Assembly: GCA_963528625.1 (NCBI GenBank)
Contig: CAURVQ010000003.1
Coordinates: 1-64,000 of the forward strand
Origin: CALHVR01 sp963528625
Lineage (GTDB): Bacteria; Fusobacteriota; Fusobacteriia; Fusobacteriales; Leptotrichiaceae
Direction of reading: 5' to 3'
Length of the DNA: 64,000 bases
Shown here one piece after another: positions 1 through 9,270 of the stretch (its first letter is position 1; the number at the start of each line of letters is the position of its first letter). The notes under the pieces were generated by a model. The model saw only the letters and a program-made list of their open reading frames with translations. It did not search any database and was not told the DNA's origin. The translations under genes were made by a program, and so were the position numbers.

Positions 1-247
1 CCCAAAGAGCATAAGCTCCACCATCTACCATACCATCAAAATTAGGTATTGGTTGATCTATTGTTGCAGGATCTCCCAATCCATCTTTTTTATATACAAT
101 AACACCTTTTTGCCCTATTTTAAATTTCCCTCTATTATTTGCAAAATCTTCATAGTCAGACCAATATTGTTCGTACCTTCCGTGATTTGAAAATCCTATT
201 GTACTTATACAAAAAAGTAACATCATTAATTTTTTTGAATTTTTCAT
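1..247 (-). CDS. Exported S6-family (SPATE-like) serine protease autotransporter, N-terminal part only
   Basis: An open frame starts at ATG 247 and runs off the left edge (82 codons). AGGAAG lies about 8 nt upstream of the ATG. Residues 1-20 form a signal peptide (KNSKKL, then a hydrophobic core ending GFS). The mature start contains YWSDYEDFANNRGKFKIG, followed by a short VIVYKKDG strand and a PNFDG motif. This matches the opening of peptidase family S6 passenger domains (xYQxFRDFAENKGxFxxGA...PMPDFS), which are secreted through a C-terminal beta-barrel. The catalytic triad and the barrel lie outside the window. Family assignment rests on motif recall, so it is moderately sure; the signal peptide is clear. 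Confidence 0.6.
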   Translation of the reverse strand, partial: MKNSKKLMMLLFCISTIGFSNHGRYEQYWSDYEDFANNRGKFKIGQKGVIVYKKDGLGDPATIDQPIPNFDGMVDGGAYALW

Positions 248-290
248 TTTCTATCTTCCTTACCTTTATAATTAATTCTCTTCTATTTAG

Positions 291-299
291 ATTATACCA
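291..299 (-). promoter_or_regulatory. Extended -10 promoter for the S6-type protease gene
   Basis: Read on the - strand the site is TGGTATAAT, an extended -10, about 44 bp upstream of the start codon at 247. I see no good -35 box. The gene is divergent from malQ, and the 350-bp gap between them holds only the two promoters and A/T runs. Confidence 0.45.
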
Positions 300-529
300 C
301 AATTTTATCATTTTTTTATTAAAATTTTTTCTATAAGATTAAATTTTATAATTTATTATTTCATATTAATATTTACTTAAAATAATTTTATTCCATTTCT
401 ACCTAAGAACATTTATTTTCTTATTATATTTATTTTTTTTATTATATATTTTTTATATCTATAGACAAAAATCCCTTATAACATTTCCGTAAATCTATGA
501 TAATCAGCATTAACTTTTCCAATTTTTCC

Positions 530-557
530 TTGACTTTTTATTTTTTTACGGTATACT
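530..557 (+). promoter_or_regulatory. Sigma-70-type promoter for malQ
   Basis: TTGACT (530-535), a 16-bp spacer and TATACT (552-557), about 40 bp upstream of the malQ ATG. Confidence 0.6.
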
Positions 558-598
558 ATAATATAAATGATAAAATTACACATTATTAGGAGGCAATT

Positions 599-2089
599 AT
601 GTTTAAAAGAAGTTCTGGAATTTTATTCCACCCCACTTCACTTCCTGGAAAATACGGTATTGGTACTCTAGGGAAAAAAGCTTTTGACTTTGTTGATTTT
701 TTAGCTAACGCAAAACAACAATTATGGCAAATATTTCCATTAGGACCAACAGGTTACGGAGATTCTCCATATCAATCATTCTCTACTTTCGCCGGAAATC
801 CTTATTTAATTGATTTTGATTTACTTATTGAAGGTGGATTATTAGAACAAAGCGATTTAGAAGGAATTCATTTTGGAGATAATGAAGAATATATTGATTA
901 TGGTGCTATTTATAATGAAAAATACCCGTTATTGAAAAAAGCATATGAAAATTTCAAAAAATTAGAAAACAATCCTTATTTACAAAATTATAATGATTTT
1001 AAATGGTGTAACGGTTGGTGGCTTGAAGATTACGCAATGTACATCGCACTTAAAAATCATTTTAATGGTTTACCTTGGAATGAATGGCCAGATGATATAA
1101 AAGCTAGACATCACGATGCAATGGAAAGATATAAATGGGAAATTAGTGATGATATTGAATATCATAGATTTATACAATTTTTATTCTTTACACAATGGAA
1201 CGATGTAAAAGAATACGCAAATAATAAAGGTATAAAAATAATTGGTGATATACCTATATTTGTTGCAGCTGATAGTGCTGATGCTTGGGCAAATCCAGAA
1301 ATTTTCTTATTTGATCAAGATAGAAAACCTGTAAAAGTTGCAGGAGTTCCACCTGATTATTTCAGTGCTACCGGACAATTATGGGGAAATCCGTTATATG
1401 ATTGGAATAAATTAAGAGAAACTGGATATAAATGGTGGATTGATAGAGTTAGAGGAAGTTTATATTTATGCGACATTATTCGTATCGATCACTTTAGAGG
1501 ATTTGAAGCATATTGGGCTGTTCCTTTTGGTGAACCGACTGCACAAAATGGTCAATGGGTTCAAGGACCTGGAATTGATTTATTTAATGCAATTAAAAAT
1601 GCTTTAGGTGAATTACCAATCATTGCAGAAGATTTAGGTACAATGACGCAAGGAGTTATTGATTTAAGAGAAGGAACTGGTTTCCCAGGAATGAAAATTT
1701 TAGGATTTGCATTTGATTCTCAAGAAGAAAACGACTACTTACCTCATACTTATACTAAAAACTGTGTCGTTTATACTGGTACTCATGATAACGATACTTT
1801 TGTTGGTTGGTTCAATCAAGCCAATGAAGCAGATAAACAATTTGCTAAAAATTATTTGAATACAAGAAATGATAATGAAATTCACTGGGATGCAATAAGA
1901 GCCGCTTGGAGTTCTGTTGCAGATATGGCTATCGCCCCTATTCAAGATTTCTTTGGTTTAGGAAGTGAAGCTCGTATCAATACTCCGGGAGTTGCTTCAG
2001 GTAACTGGCAATGGAGAATTAAAGATAATATTCTTACAGATGAATTAGCTGAAAAAATAGCAAATCTTACAAAAACATATTCAAGATAA
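599..2089 (+). CDS. malQ: 4-alpha-glucanotransferase (amylomaltase, GH77)
   Basis: 496 aa, the usual bacterial MalQ length. Cytoplasmic enzyme that moves alpha-1,4-glucan segments between maltodextrins and releases glucose. The three GH77 catalytic positions are visible: nucleophile Asp in RIDHFRGF (about residue 297), acid/base Glu in IIAEDLG (about 342), and Asp in THDNDT (about 394). The N-terminus (SSGILFHPTSLPGKYGIG) is the conserved amylomaltase opening. AGGAGG stands 6 nt before the ATG. It has its own promoter and terminator, and a TreR-like regulator follows, suggesting a glucan or disaccharide-use neighbourhood. Confidence 0.97.
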   Translation: MFKRSSGILFHPTSLPGKYGIGTLGKKAFDFVDFLANAKQQLWQIFPLGPTGYGDSPYQSFSTFAGNPYLIDFDLLIEGGLLEQSDLEGIHFGDNEEYIDYGAIYNEKYPLLKKAYENFKKLENNPYLQNYNDFKWCNGWWLEDYAMYIALKNHFNGLPWNEWPDDIKARHHDAMERYKWEISDDIEYHRFIQFLFFTQWNDVKEYANNKGIKIIGDIPIFVAADSADAWANPEIFLFDQDRKPVKVAGVPPDYFSATGQLWGNPLYDWNKLRETGYKWWIDRVRGSLYLCDIIRIDHFRGFEAYWAVPFGEPTAQNGQWVQGPGIDLFNAIKNALGELPIIAEDLGTMTQGVIDLREGTGFPGMKILGFAFDSQEENDYLPHTYTKNCVVYTGTHDNDTFVGWFNQANEADKQFAKNYLNTRNDNEIHWDAIRAAWSSVADMAIAPIQDFFGLGSEARINTPGVASGNWQWRIKDNILTDELAEKIANLTKTYSR

Positions 2090-2115
2090 TATAACTAACA
2101 TAAATATCCCTTAAT

Positions 2116-2166
2116 AAAAAGTTTAATTTTATCCTTGATGATAATTTTAAACTTTTTTCTTTTTTA
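2116..2166 (+). terminator. Rho-independent terminator after malQ
   Basis: AAAAAGTTTAA (2116-2126) pairs with TTAAACTTTTT (2147-2157) across a 20-nt loop, and a T-rich tract follows. Confidence 0.65.
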
Positions 2167-2177
2167 AACAATATTTT

Positions 2178-2206
2178 TTGTTTTTTTACTATTTTTAAGT
2201 TATAAT
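2178..2206 (+). promoter_or_regulatory. Promoter for the GntR regulator and two-component operon
   Basis: TTGTTT (2178-2183), a 17-bp spacer and TATAAT (2201-2206). Transcription should begin near 2213. That excludes the upstream in-frame ATG at 2213 and supports the ATG at 2240. Confidence 0.6.
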
Positions 2207-2239
2207 ATAAATATGATTTACGGAAAGGAGAAAATTTAT

Positions 2240-2947
2240 ATGAGTAAATATAGGCAAGTCTATAATGATATAAAAGAAAAAATCAATAATGGACAGCTTC
2301 AAACTGGTACTTTTTTAGAAAGCGAATCTGATTTAGCACATAAATATTCATATTCAAAAGATACTATTAGAAAAGCATTATCAATGTTAGAATTAGATGG
2401 ATATATACAAAAAATAAAAGGTAAAAATTCTTTAATTTTAGAAAATGGTCGTATGAAAAATTCTCTTTTAACTGAAATTCGTACTTCACAAGAATTAGAT
2501 CTTGGAAAAAATTATGATACACATACACATTTAATTAGTCTTTATATAGTGCAAGGTCAAGAAGATATAATGAATATTTTTAATGTTAAAGAAGACAAAG
2601 ATTTTTATAAAGTTGTGCGTAATCGTTCTATTAATGGGGAAAATTTAGAATATGATGTTCTATATTTTGATAGAAAAATTGTACCGTTCTTAAATAAAAA
2701 TATTGTTGAAAAATCTATTTATAAATATTTAGAAAATGAACTGAATTTAAAAATTTCTCATTCAAGACGAGAAATTAAATTTAGATATGCAACTGAAGAT
2801 GAAAGAGAAAATATGGATTTAGGTGAGTATAATATGGTTATAGTAATTGAAAGTCATACATACTTGTCAAATGGATACTTATTTCAATATGGAACGACAA
2901 CTTATCGACCAGATAAATTCACATTTACCACTATTGCAAAAAGATAA
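2240..2947 (+). CDS. GntR-family transcriptional regulator (HutC/TreR type, UTRA domain)
   Basis: 235 aa from ATG 2240, which has AAAGGAG 9 nt upstream; an in-frame ATG 27 nt earlier overlaps the transcription start. Residues 1-70 are a GntR winged helix (MSKYRQVYNDIKEKI, then LAHKYSYSKDTIRKALSML and a GYIQKIKGKNS wing). The rest is a UTRA effector domain. It resembles TreR, which senses a sugar phosphate, but no trehalose gene is adjacent. The response regulator starts 18 nt after its stop, so it may be co-transcribed with the two-component pair. The ligand is unknown. Confidence 0.85.
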   Translation: MSKYRQVYNDIKEKINNGQLQTGTFLESESDLAHKYSYSKDTIRKALSMLELDGYIQKIKGKNSLILENGRMKNSLLTEIRTSQELDLGKNYDTHTHLISLYIVQGQEDIMNIFNVKEDKDFYKVVRNRSINGENLEYDVLYFDRKIVPFLNKNIVEKSIYKYLENELNLKISHSRREIKFRYATEDERENMDLGEYNMVIVIESHTYLSNGYLFQYGTTTYRPDKFTFTTIAKR

Positions 2948-2965
2948 TATTTGAAAGGAAAATTT

Positions 2966-3649
2966 ATGAGAATATTAGTTATAGAAGATGAAAAAAATCT
3001 TAATGATATTATTGTTAAAAGATTAAAAGTAGAGCATTACGGAGTTGACGCTTGTTATGATGGAGCTGAAGGACTTGATTATATTTTAGCAACAGAATAC
3101 GATGCTATTATTTTAGATGTAATGTTACCAAAACTTAATGGTTTTGAAATTTTAAAAAAAATAAGAGAAAAGAAAATAAAGACACCCGTTTTATTACTTA
3201 CGGCAAAGGATAGCGTTGAAGATAGAGTTCATGGTCTTGACTTAGGAGCTGATGATTATTTATTAAAACCTTTTGCTTTTGATGAATTACTTGCAAGAAT
3301 TCGTGTTTTACTTAGAAAAGCATCAAATACTGAAACTGCAAATAATATTTTTTCAATCGCTAATCTTAGTGTTGATGTTACTTCAAGAACTGTTAAGCGT
3401 GATGATAAAAGTCTTAAACTTTCAACTCGTGAATTTACAATTTTAGAATATATGATTAGAAATAAAGGTAAAATTTTAAGTCGTGATACTATTGAACAAC
3501 ATATTTGGAATTATGACTATGAAGGTGGAACAAATGTGATTGATGTTTACATTAGATATTTAAGAAAAAAAATTGATGATGGCTATGAACCTAAATTAAT
3601 TCATACTATTCGTGGAATTGGTTATGTTCTGAAGGTGGAAAATGAATAA
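2966..3649 (+). CDS. Two-component response regulator, OmpR/PhoB family
   Basis: 227 aa from ATG 2966, with GAAAGG 8 nt upstream; a TTG five codons earlier is in frame but less likely. The receiver domain occupies residues 1-115: acidic pocket IEDE, phospho-acceptor Asp51 in ILDVMLPK, conserved Lys in LLKPF. A C-terminal OmpR winged helix follows (LSTREFTILEYMIRNKG; NVIDVYIRYLRKKI; TIRGIGYVL). Its 3' end overlaps the kinase gene by 8 nt, so the two are translationally coupled partners. Confidence 0.95.
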   Translation: MRILVIEDEKNLNDIIVKRLKVEHYGVDACYDGAEGLDYILATEYDAIILDVMLPKLNGFEILKKIREKKIKTPVLLLTAKDSVEDRVHGLDLGADDYLLKPFAFDELLARIRVLLRKASNTETANNIFSIANLSVDVTSRTVKRDDKSLKLSTREFTILEYMIRNKGKILSRDTIEQHIWNYDYEGGTNVIDVYIRYLRKKIDDGYEPKLIHTIRGIGYVLKVENE

Positions 3650-5030
3650 GATTAAACAATTTTTTCAAAGAAATTTATCAATAAAATGGTCTATCACAAT
3701 GTGGTATATGTTTTTAATGACCGGACTTGTAGCAATTTTTCTTTCCATTATACTTTATTTAAGTAATAACATTATTAGACAAAATGTTTATGATTATTTA
3801 AAAAATGGAGTTCAAAACAGTTTTTCTCAAATTGAATCTGACGAAGAAGGAAATATTATTATTGATAATAAATTAGATACAATTTTAGGTGTTGTAGAAA
3901 TTTCAATTTATAATAAAGATAAAGAATTTGTATATGGAAATTCATCTATTGATTTTGAATATGACGATAATTTTGATCTTATAAAAAAATTTAATACATT
4001 AAAATATAATCACGACAAATGGTACATATATGAAGATGTTAAAAATTATCCAAATTATGGAAATATTTGGGTTCGTGGAATAATAAAAGCAACTTTACTT
4101 GATAATATTATTCAATTTATTATACTAAGACTTACTATCGGTCTTCCAATTTTCTTATTATTTTCTGGAATTACAGGATTTTTAATAATAAGAAACTCAC
4201 TAAAACCTATTAATTTTATAAAAAATACAGCTTTAAAGATTCATGCTGGAAACGATTTAACAAAAAGAATTAATCTCGGTGAAGGTAAAAATGAAGTTTA
4301 TACTCTTGCGAATACTTTTGACGGAATGTTTGATAAATTGCAAAATTCTTTTGATAGTGAAGTACAGTTTACTTCTGATGTTTCTCACGAATTAAGAACT
4401 CCTATATCTGTTATAAAATCACAAGCAGAATATGGAAAAACAAATATTGTATCAATTAACGAAGCAAAAGATATTTTGAATATTATTTATGATGAAAGTC
4501 AAAAAATGTCAAATTTAGTTTCACAATTATTGACTTTAGCTCGTATGGACAAAGGGTATCATAAATTAAATTTAGAGAATATTAATTTAACTGAATTGAT
4601 AGAAATTATAGCTGAATCACAAAAATTTAATGCTGAACAAAAAAACATTACTATTACTTACGATTTAAAAGAAGATATTTTTGCCGATGTAGACGAACAT
4701 ATGATTATGAGAGTTTTTATAAATTTAATTTCAAACGCTATTAGTTATGGAAAAGAAAATGGATTTATTCATATCACATTACAATTAAGTGAAGATAAAA
4801 AATTTATTTTAATAGAAATAAAAGATAATGGAATTGGGATTTCTAAAGAGAATATTAATAAAATATGGGACAGATTTTTCCAAGTTGAATCTTCTCGAAC
4901 GGGTGACAATTCAGGTTTAGGACTACCTATGGTACGAGGAATTGTTGAAGCTCATAATGGAGAAATTACAGTTGAAAGTAAATTAGATATTGGAAGTACA
5001 TTTAAAATAAAATTACCAAAAAAAATTTAA
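3642..5030 (+). CDS. Membrane sensor histidine kinase (HAMP-HisKA-HATPase)
   Basis: 462 aa. Two membrane helices (about 18-42 and 158-184) flank an extracytoplasmic sensor loop of about 115 residues. HAMP, then HisKA with the phospho-acceptor His249 in VSHELRTP, follow. The HATPase has an N box (NLISNAISYG), G1 (DNGIGIS), F (WDRFFQ) and G2 (GLGLPMVRGIV). Partner of the upstream regulator. The signal is unknown. The adjacent secreted PepSY protein and the overall architecture recall envelope-stress or peptide-sensing CssS/ArlS-type kinases. Confidence 0.95.
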   Translation: MNKIKQFFQRNLSIKWSITMWYMFLMTGLVAIFLSIILYLSNNIIRQNVYDYLKNGVQNSFSQIESDEEGNIIIDNKLDTILGVVEISIYNKDKEFVYGNSSIDFEYDDNFDLIKKFNTLKYNHDKWYIYEDVKNYPNYGNIWVRGIIKATLLDNIIQFIILRLTIGLPIFLLFSGITGFLIIRNSLKPINFIKNTALKIHAGNDLTKRINLGEGKNEVYTLANTFDGMFDKLQNSFDSEVQFTSDVSHELRTPISVIKSQAEYGKTNIVSINEAKDILNIIYDESQKMSNLVSQLLTLARMDKGYHKLNLENINLTELIEIIAESQKFNAEQKNITITYDLKEDIFADVDEHMIMRVFINLISNAISYGKENGFIHITLQLSEDKKFILIEIKDNGIGISKENINKIWDRFFQVESSRTGDNSGLGLPMVRGIVEAHNGEITVESKLDIGSTFKIKLPKKI

Positions 5031-5110
5031 TTTCTCATTTTTCTTTAATTTTAGCATGATATTATTAATGTAGAAAATGAGAGAGACGGTTAAACTTGGA
5101 GGAATCTTTA

Positions 5111-5449
5111 ATGAAAAATAAAATTACAAATATAGGCTTATTTATCTTTATTTTTTCAGGAATTATAAGCTTTTCACAAATATATCCAAAAATAAAAAAA
5201 GAACAAAAACTTTTACCACTTAATCATGTTTCAAACAAAAATACAAAAATTACAGCTGAAAAAGCTAAAGAAATTGCTTTAAAACATGCTAAGGTACTAA
5301 AAAGTAATGTGAGATTTCGTAAAATTAAGCTTGATATAGATCACGGTATTTTAGTATATGAAATGGAATTTATAGTAGGTAACGCTGAATACGAATATGA
5401 AATTGATGCTAATAATGGAAGTATCGTTAGCTACGAAATAGAATGGTAA
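5111..5449 (+). CDS. Exported PepSY-domain protein
   Basis: 112 aa from ATG 5111, directly behind GGAGGA; the TTG at 5096 lies within the ribosome site and is rejected. Residues 5-20 are a hydrophobic signal or anchor segment (ITNIGLFIFIFSGIISF). Residues 45-112 are one PepSY domain (ITAEKAKEIALKHA ... YEYEIDANNGSIVSYEIEW). PepSY proteins often sit beside two-component systems or metallopeptidases and act outside the membrane. It lies 80 bp after the kinase, so it may be the target or an accessory of that system. Confidence 0.8.
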   Translation: MKNKITNIGLFIFIFSGIISFSQIYPKIKKEQKLLPLNHVSNKNTKITAEKAKEIALKHAKVLKSNVRFRKIKLDIDHGILVYEMEFIVGNAEYEYEIDANNGSIVSYEIEW

Positions 5450-5537
5450 TAATAATTTTAACAATTCATAATCTTTTAAATCATGGGTAAAATAAAGTTT
5501 TCTATGCAAATATTAGACATTTATAACATTCCCAAAC

Positions 5538-5566
5538 AAAGAGAGTTTTTATACTCTCTTTTTTAT
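5538..5566 (+). terminator. Terminator ending the + strand operon
   Basis: AAAGAGAGT (5538-5546) and ACTCTCTTT (5553-5561) form a 9-bp stem with a 6-nt loop, followed by a T run. Confidence 0.8.
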
Positions 5567-5657
5567 TCTTACTAAAAAAGTTATATACTCTTTTTATAAA
5601 AACTAAAATAATCTATTTTTAACTTTTTCATAATTCTATTTATTTTAATTTTCTAAT

Positions 5658-5689
5658 TATATAAAAAGTAGCTATAAAAATAGCTACTT
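5658..5689 (-). terminator. Terminator of the fatty-acid kinase gene
   Basis: A 10-bp perfect stem (5666-5675 with 5680-5689, AAGTAGCTAT/ATAGCTACTT) and a 4-nt loop. On the - strand it is followed by TTTTTATATAA, just beyond the stop at 5710. Confidence 0.8.
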
Positions 5690-5709
5690 CAATAATATTT
5701 CAATTATTT

Positions 5710-8214
5710 TTAATTTAATTTTGGGAATATAAATACTCCATAAATAGGCCCTGCATGAGCTCCTATCACTCCACCAATTTCTCTATTTAAAATTGCACCA
5801 TGAATTTTAGACTCTTTTAATATTTCATTTTGAACTTTTGTTAAACTTTCTAATTCTGTTGGAGTTCCTCCCCACGCTGTACACATTATTAAACTTTGTT
5901 TTTTGCTTTCATCTTTAACATATTTTTCAATATATTTTTGAGCATTATGCTCTCCTAAAACTTTTTTTTCAATAGTTACTTCACCTTGAGTTATAGTAAG
6001 AATAGGTTTCATTTTTAATAATCCTCCTATAGCAGAACTTGCTTTCCCTATTCTTCCACCTCTTTCAAGATATGTCAATTCAGGAATAATTATCAATAAT
6101 TTACCTTTATTTTTATAATTATTTGCCCAATTTATAATACTATTAAAGCTTTCTTTTTTCTTAGCTTTTTTAGCTGCCTCTAAAACAAGTATTCCTTGTA
6201 ATAATGAAGCACCCATACTATCTACTAATTCAATGTCATTTTCTCTATTTGTTAAAGATTTAGCAACTCTAGCTGCTTGTAATGTCCCACTTAACTTACC
6301 TGATAAATGTATTGAAATTATTTTTTTGTACCCTCTTTCAAATAATTTATTATAGATATTTGAAATTTCTTGAGGTGCTGGCTGTGAAGTTTTTATTACT
6401 ACTTTTTCATCTATCATGTAATGCCAAAATTGTTGTTTTGATATTTCTAATCCATCTTTATAAATTTCACCTTTTATATCTAATTTTAAAGGTACTATTT
6501 TTATTGGTAAATCTTTAATATCCTCTAATGTTAAATCTGAAACTGAATCAGTCACAATCGCTATTTCTGGCATATTTGGATCTTTATTTTCTAAATAAAT
6601 ATAGTAATAATAATTTTCTTGATCTCCATCAATTATATCTACTTTTATTTTACTTAATTTATGTTTTAATAAATCTTTACTTCCTTCACATTTTTCTTTA
6701 CCCGTTACAACTGTTGCAACTACTGTATTATCTGTCACTAATTCATTTAACATCGTTTCCAACATCGTTAGTAAATTTTCATCTGTATATTTAATTTTAC
6801 CATTTATTAATCCAATGTAATTATCTTTTTTTATAACTAATTCATCAATTTTAGTATCTCTAACTGCTTTAGTTATTTCAATTGAATAATTTCTTTTTTC
6901 TAAAGTTTTTAAATCTTCAAAAGTTTCTTCTTTATTTTTTATATAAAAATATCCTTCTAACATTGTTTTTGTTTCATAAACAATAGCATTTTTATCAGAT
7001 TTTTCTGCTGCTAATTTTGCTGTTGTTATAACATTTTTGTTATTTGGTAATATAATAATATTTTGTTTATCTAATTTTTTTGTTGCTTCTAACATATCTT
7101 GAACACTAGGGTTTTTACTTTGTCCACCTAATATTACAACATCTGCACCTTTTTTTAAAAATTCATCTTTCAATACTTCCGAATCTGCCAATATTACATA
7201 ACCTGTATTTGATTTTGTTTGTTTTTTATTTACAAAAATTTTGGCTTGATCTTTTTCACTAGAAAAATGTAAATTATCATGTTGTAACTTCATATTTTCT
7301 ATTTTCATTTTTTCAAGTGGACCGTATTCTAATGCAATTTCCATAGCTTTCCCCGGATGATTTGTATGAATATGTGTTTTAAATTTTTTTGATGTTTGTG
7401 CAAATACTGCTGAATCTCCTAATTCAAGCACTCTTCTTTTATACTCATCTGTATCAAAATCACCATTTAAAATAATATATTCCGTACAATATTGAAAATG
7501 AATACTGTCAGGATCATGATCAATATTTGCTATTGTTTTATCAAATTCATTTTCTTTTACTTGAGCTTTTGTCAATTCTGCCAACATATTTAATTCTGTT
7601 GCAACTTTATAAAATCCTTCAAATAAGAAGAATAATCCTTTTCCTCCTGCATCAACAACACCAGCTTCTTTTAATTTAGGTAATAATTCTGGTGTTTCTT
7701 CTACTGCTAATTCAGCAACTCTTGTAATTTCTTTCAAAAATACAGATAAATCTTGCACTGAATCCGAAATTTCTTCAGCTTTTTCTGCTATTTTTCTAAT
7801 AACTGTAAGCATTGTCCCTTCAATTGGCTCACTAACAGCATTATATGCAGTTTCTTTAGCTTTAACTAATGCTTCCACTACATCTTTTGTTAATAATCTA
7901 GTTTTTGTTCCAATTCCTTTTAAAAATCCTGTCACAACTTGTGATAAAATCGTCCCTGAATTTCCTCTAGCTCCCATCAATACTGCTTCTTCTACTACAT
8001 TTATCAATTCTTCCATTGAACTTTTTTCAGTCGTATGATGTTCAATCTCTGAAATCATCGAATTCATAGTCATTGACATATTACTTCCAGTATCTCCATC
8101 TGGTACAGGATAAACATTTAATTCGTTCAGTAAATCTTCATGTTTAATTATCCATTTTCCACCACCAGTTAATACTTTTCTAAGCCTTTTGGCATCTAAA
8201 TACTTTATTGCCAT
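5710..8214 (-). CDS. Fused fatty-acid kinase: DhaL/FakA-like kinase plus DegV/FakB-like lipid-binding domain
   Basis: 834 aa, preceded by AGGAGGAG. Residues 1-200 are a DhaL (DAK2) nucleotide-binding domain with the Mg/ATP motif VYPVPDGDTGSN and GARGNSGTILSQ. The middle (about 210-545) matches the FakA central and C-terminal region, including a HIHTNHPGKAMEIA segment. Residues 550-834 are a DegV/EDD domain (IAIVTDSVSDLT, TSQPAPQEI, HLSGKLSGT, ERGGRIGKA, and GAHAGPIYG near the end) that holds a fatty acid. In Staphylococcus the two are separate proteins that make acyl-phosphate for phospholipid synthesis. Here kinase and carrier are one chain, about the sum of FakA and FakB lengths. Confidence 0.9.
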   Translation of the reverse strand: MAIKYLDAKRLRKVLTGGGKWIIKHEDLLNELNVYPVPDGDTGSNMSMTMNSMISEIEHHTTEKSSMEELINVVEEAVLMGARGNSGTILSQVVTGFLKGIGTKTRLLTKDVVEALVKAKETAYNAVSEPIEGTMLTVIRKIAEKAEEISDSVQDLSVFLKEITRVAELAVEETPELLPKLKEAGVVDAGGKGLFFLFEGFYKVATELNMLAELTKAQVKENEFDKTIANIDHDPDSIHFQYCTEYIILNGDFDTDEYKRRVLELGDSAVFAQTSKKFKTHIHTNHPGKAMEIALEYGPLEKMKIENMKLQHDNLHFSSEKDQAKIFVNKKQTKSNTGYVILADSEVLKDEFLKKGADVVILGGQSKNPSVQDMLEATKKLDKQNIIILPNNKNVITTAKLAAEKSDKNAIVYETKTMLEGYFYIKNKEETFEDLKTLEKRNYSIEITKAVRDTKIDELVIKKDNYIGLINGKIKYTDENLLTMLETMLNELVTDNTVVATVVTGKEKCEGSKDLLKHKLSKIKVDIIDGDQENYYYYIYLENKDPNMPEIAIVTDSVSDLTLEDIKDLPIKIVPLKLDIKGEIYKDGLEISKQQFWHYMIDEKVVIKTSQPAPQEISNIYNKLFERGYKKIISIHLSGKLSGTLQAARVAKSLTNRENDIELVDSMGASLLQGILVLEAAKKAKKKESFNSIINWANNYKNKGKLLIIIPELTYLERGGRIGKASSAIGGLLKMKPILTITQGEVTIEKKVLGEHNAQKYIEKYVKDESKKQSLIMCTAWGGTPTELESLTKVQNEILKESKIHGAILNREIGGVIGAHAGPIYGVFIFPKLN

Positions 8215-8467
8215 TTCTCCTCCTAATTTTTTGTCTTTTTACGACAATTCTATAAACAGAATTTTTTTATTATTTTTGTAATTTTTTTGTTTTTTTAACT
8301 TACTTAATATAAATAGCTCATTATCTATTAATACAATTTTAATTATATTATCTCTTCAATAGCTGATTCACTAAATTATATCATATTTTTTTATTTTTTT
8401 CAATTTTTCTTAAAGTAAAAAAACCTCAAATTATCTATGATTATTTTATCATACATCATTTGAAAGT

Positions 8468-8873
8468 TTATACAAAATAATATTTATTTAATTTTTCCCC
8501 TAATTTCATATCTAAACGCCATTTAGGGGCTTCTCCATCTTTACTCCAATATTCATCCATTGAAATAATTTTATTATCTTTTATATTAATAAATGAAATT
8601 ATACGAAAAGAAATAGTATTTTCTATATTGAATACCCTTGTTATCGTTATAATCAAATCTTCTATTTTTTCTATTCTTTCTATTTCTCCATCCCATTTCC
8701 CTGGATATTTACAATTAGCTTCTATAAATTCTTCTAAAGAAAATTCTTCATTCGTATTAGGCTATCTTATAATTGCTGTCTTATTAAAATATTTTCTTAT
8801 CTCAGTTTCTTTTTGATGAACTATAGCTTCCCAAAATTCTCTAATTTCAAATTTTTTTTTCAATCCTATTCAT
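8468..8873 (-). pseudogene. NTF2/SnoaL-like protein gene broken by a frameshift and a nonsense codon
   Basis: Starting at ATG 8873 (AGGATAG upstream), the frame reads MNRIEK and breaks in a run of nine A (8852-8860 on the + strand). Removing one A restores 135 codons to the stop at 8468. The restored frame contains EIREFWEAIVHQKETEIRK, then TAG at 8764-8762 where Trp (TGG) would fit (IIR-stop-PNTNEEFS), then YPGKWDGEIERIEK and a C-terminal EYWSKDGEAPKWR typical of NTF2-like proteins. Only the last 62 codons are open from an ATG. The two lesions suggest loss of function in this strain, though the homopolymer could partly be a sequencing error. Confidence 0.75.
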
Positions 8874-8897
8874 AATCTTACTATCCTTTTATTTTTT

Positions 8898-9251
8898 CTA
8901 TTCTTTTATATGTGTAAGACCTTGCTCTATAATATGTTTAATATGCTCATCATCTAATGAATAATAAACTGATTTTCCTTCTTTTCTATGCTTTACAAGC
9001 CTTCCTTGTTTCAATACTCTTAATTGATGTGATATAGCAGATTGTGTCATTCCTAAAAGTGCCGCAATATCACAAACACACATTTCAGAATAAAATAAAG
9101 CATTTAATATTTTTATTCTTGTTCCATCTCCTAAAATTTTGAAAAACTCTCCTAAACTATATAACACATCTTCTTCCGGCATATTTTCTTTCACTTTTTG
9201 AATTACATCTTCATGAATTGTCGTTATTTCACATATTGATATTTTTTTCAT
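8898..9251 (-). CDS. ArsR/SmtB-family metal-responsive repressor
   Basis: 117 aa from ATG 9251, with AAAGG 9 nt upstream; an in-frame ATG at 9284 would overlap ktrA and lacks a site. Winged helix: FKILGDGTRIKILNAL, then CVCDIAALLGMTQSAISHQL. Two metal-site signatures are present: CVC in the alpha-3 recognition region as in CadC/ArsR, and a complete alpha-5 motif D-x-H-x10-H-x2-E in the C-terminal helix (DDEHIKH ... THIKE), as in SmtB/CzrA zinc sensors. It ends the MarR-ktrBA operon, so it may respond to zinc or another soft metal. Its target is not obvious from the sequence. Confidence 0.88.
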   Translation of the reverse strand: MKKISICEITTIHEDVIQKVKENMPEEDVLYSLGEFFKILGDGTRIKILNALFYSEMCVCDIAALLGMTQSAISHQLRVLKQGRLVKHRKEGKSVYYSLDDEHIKHIIEQGLTHIKE

Positions 9252-9270
9252 CTCATCAATTCCTTTATTT

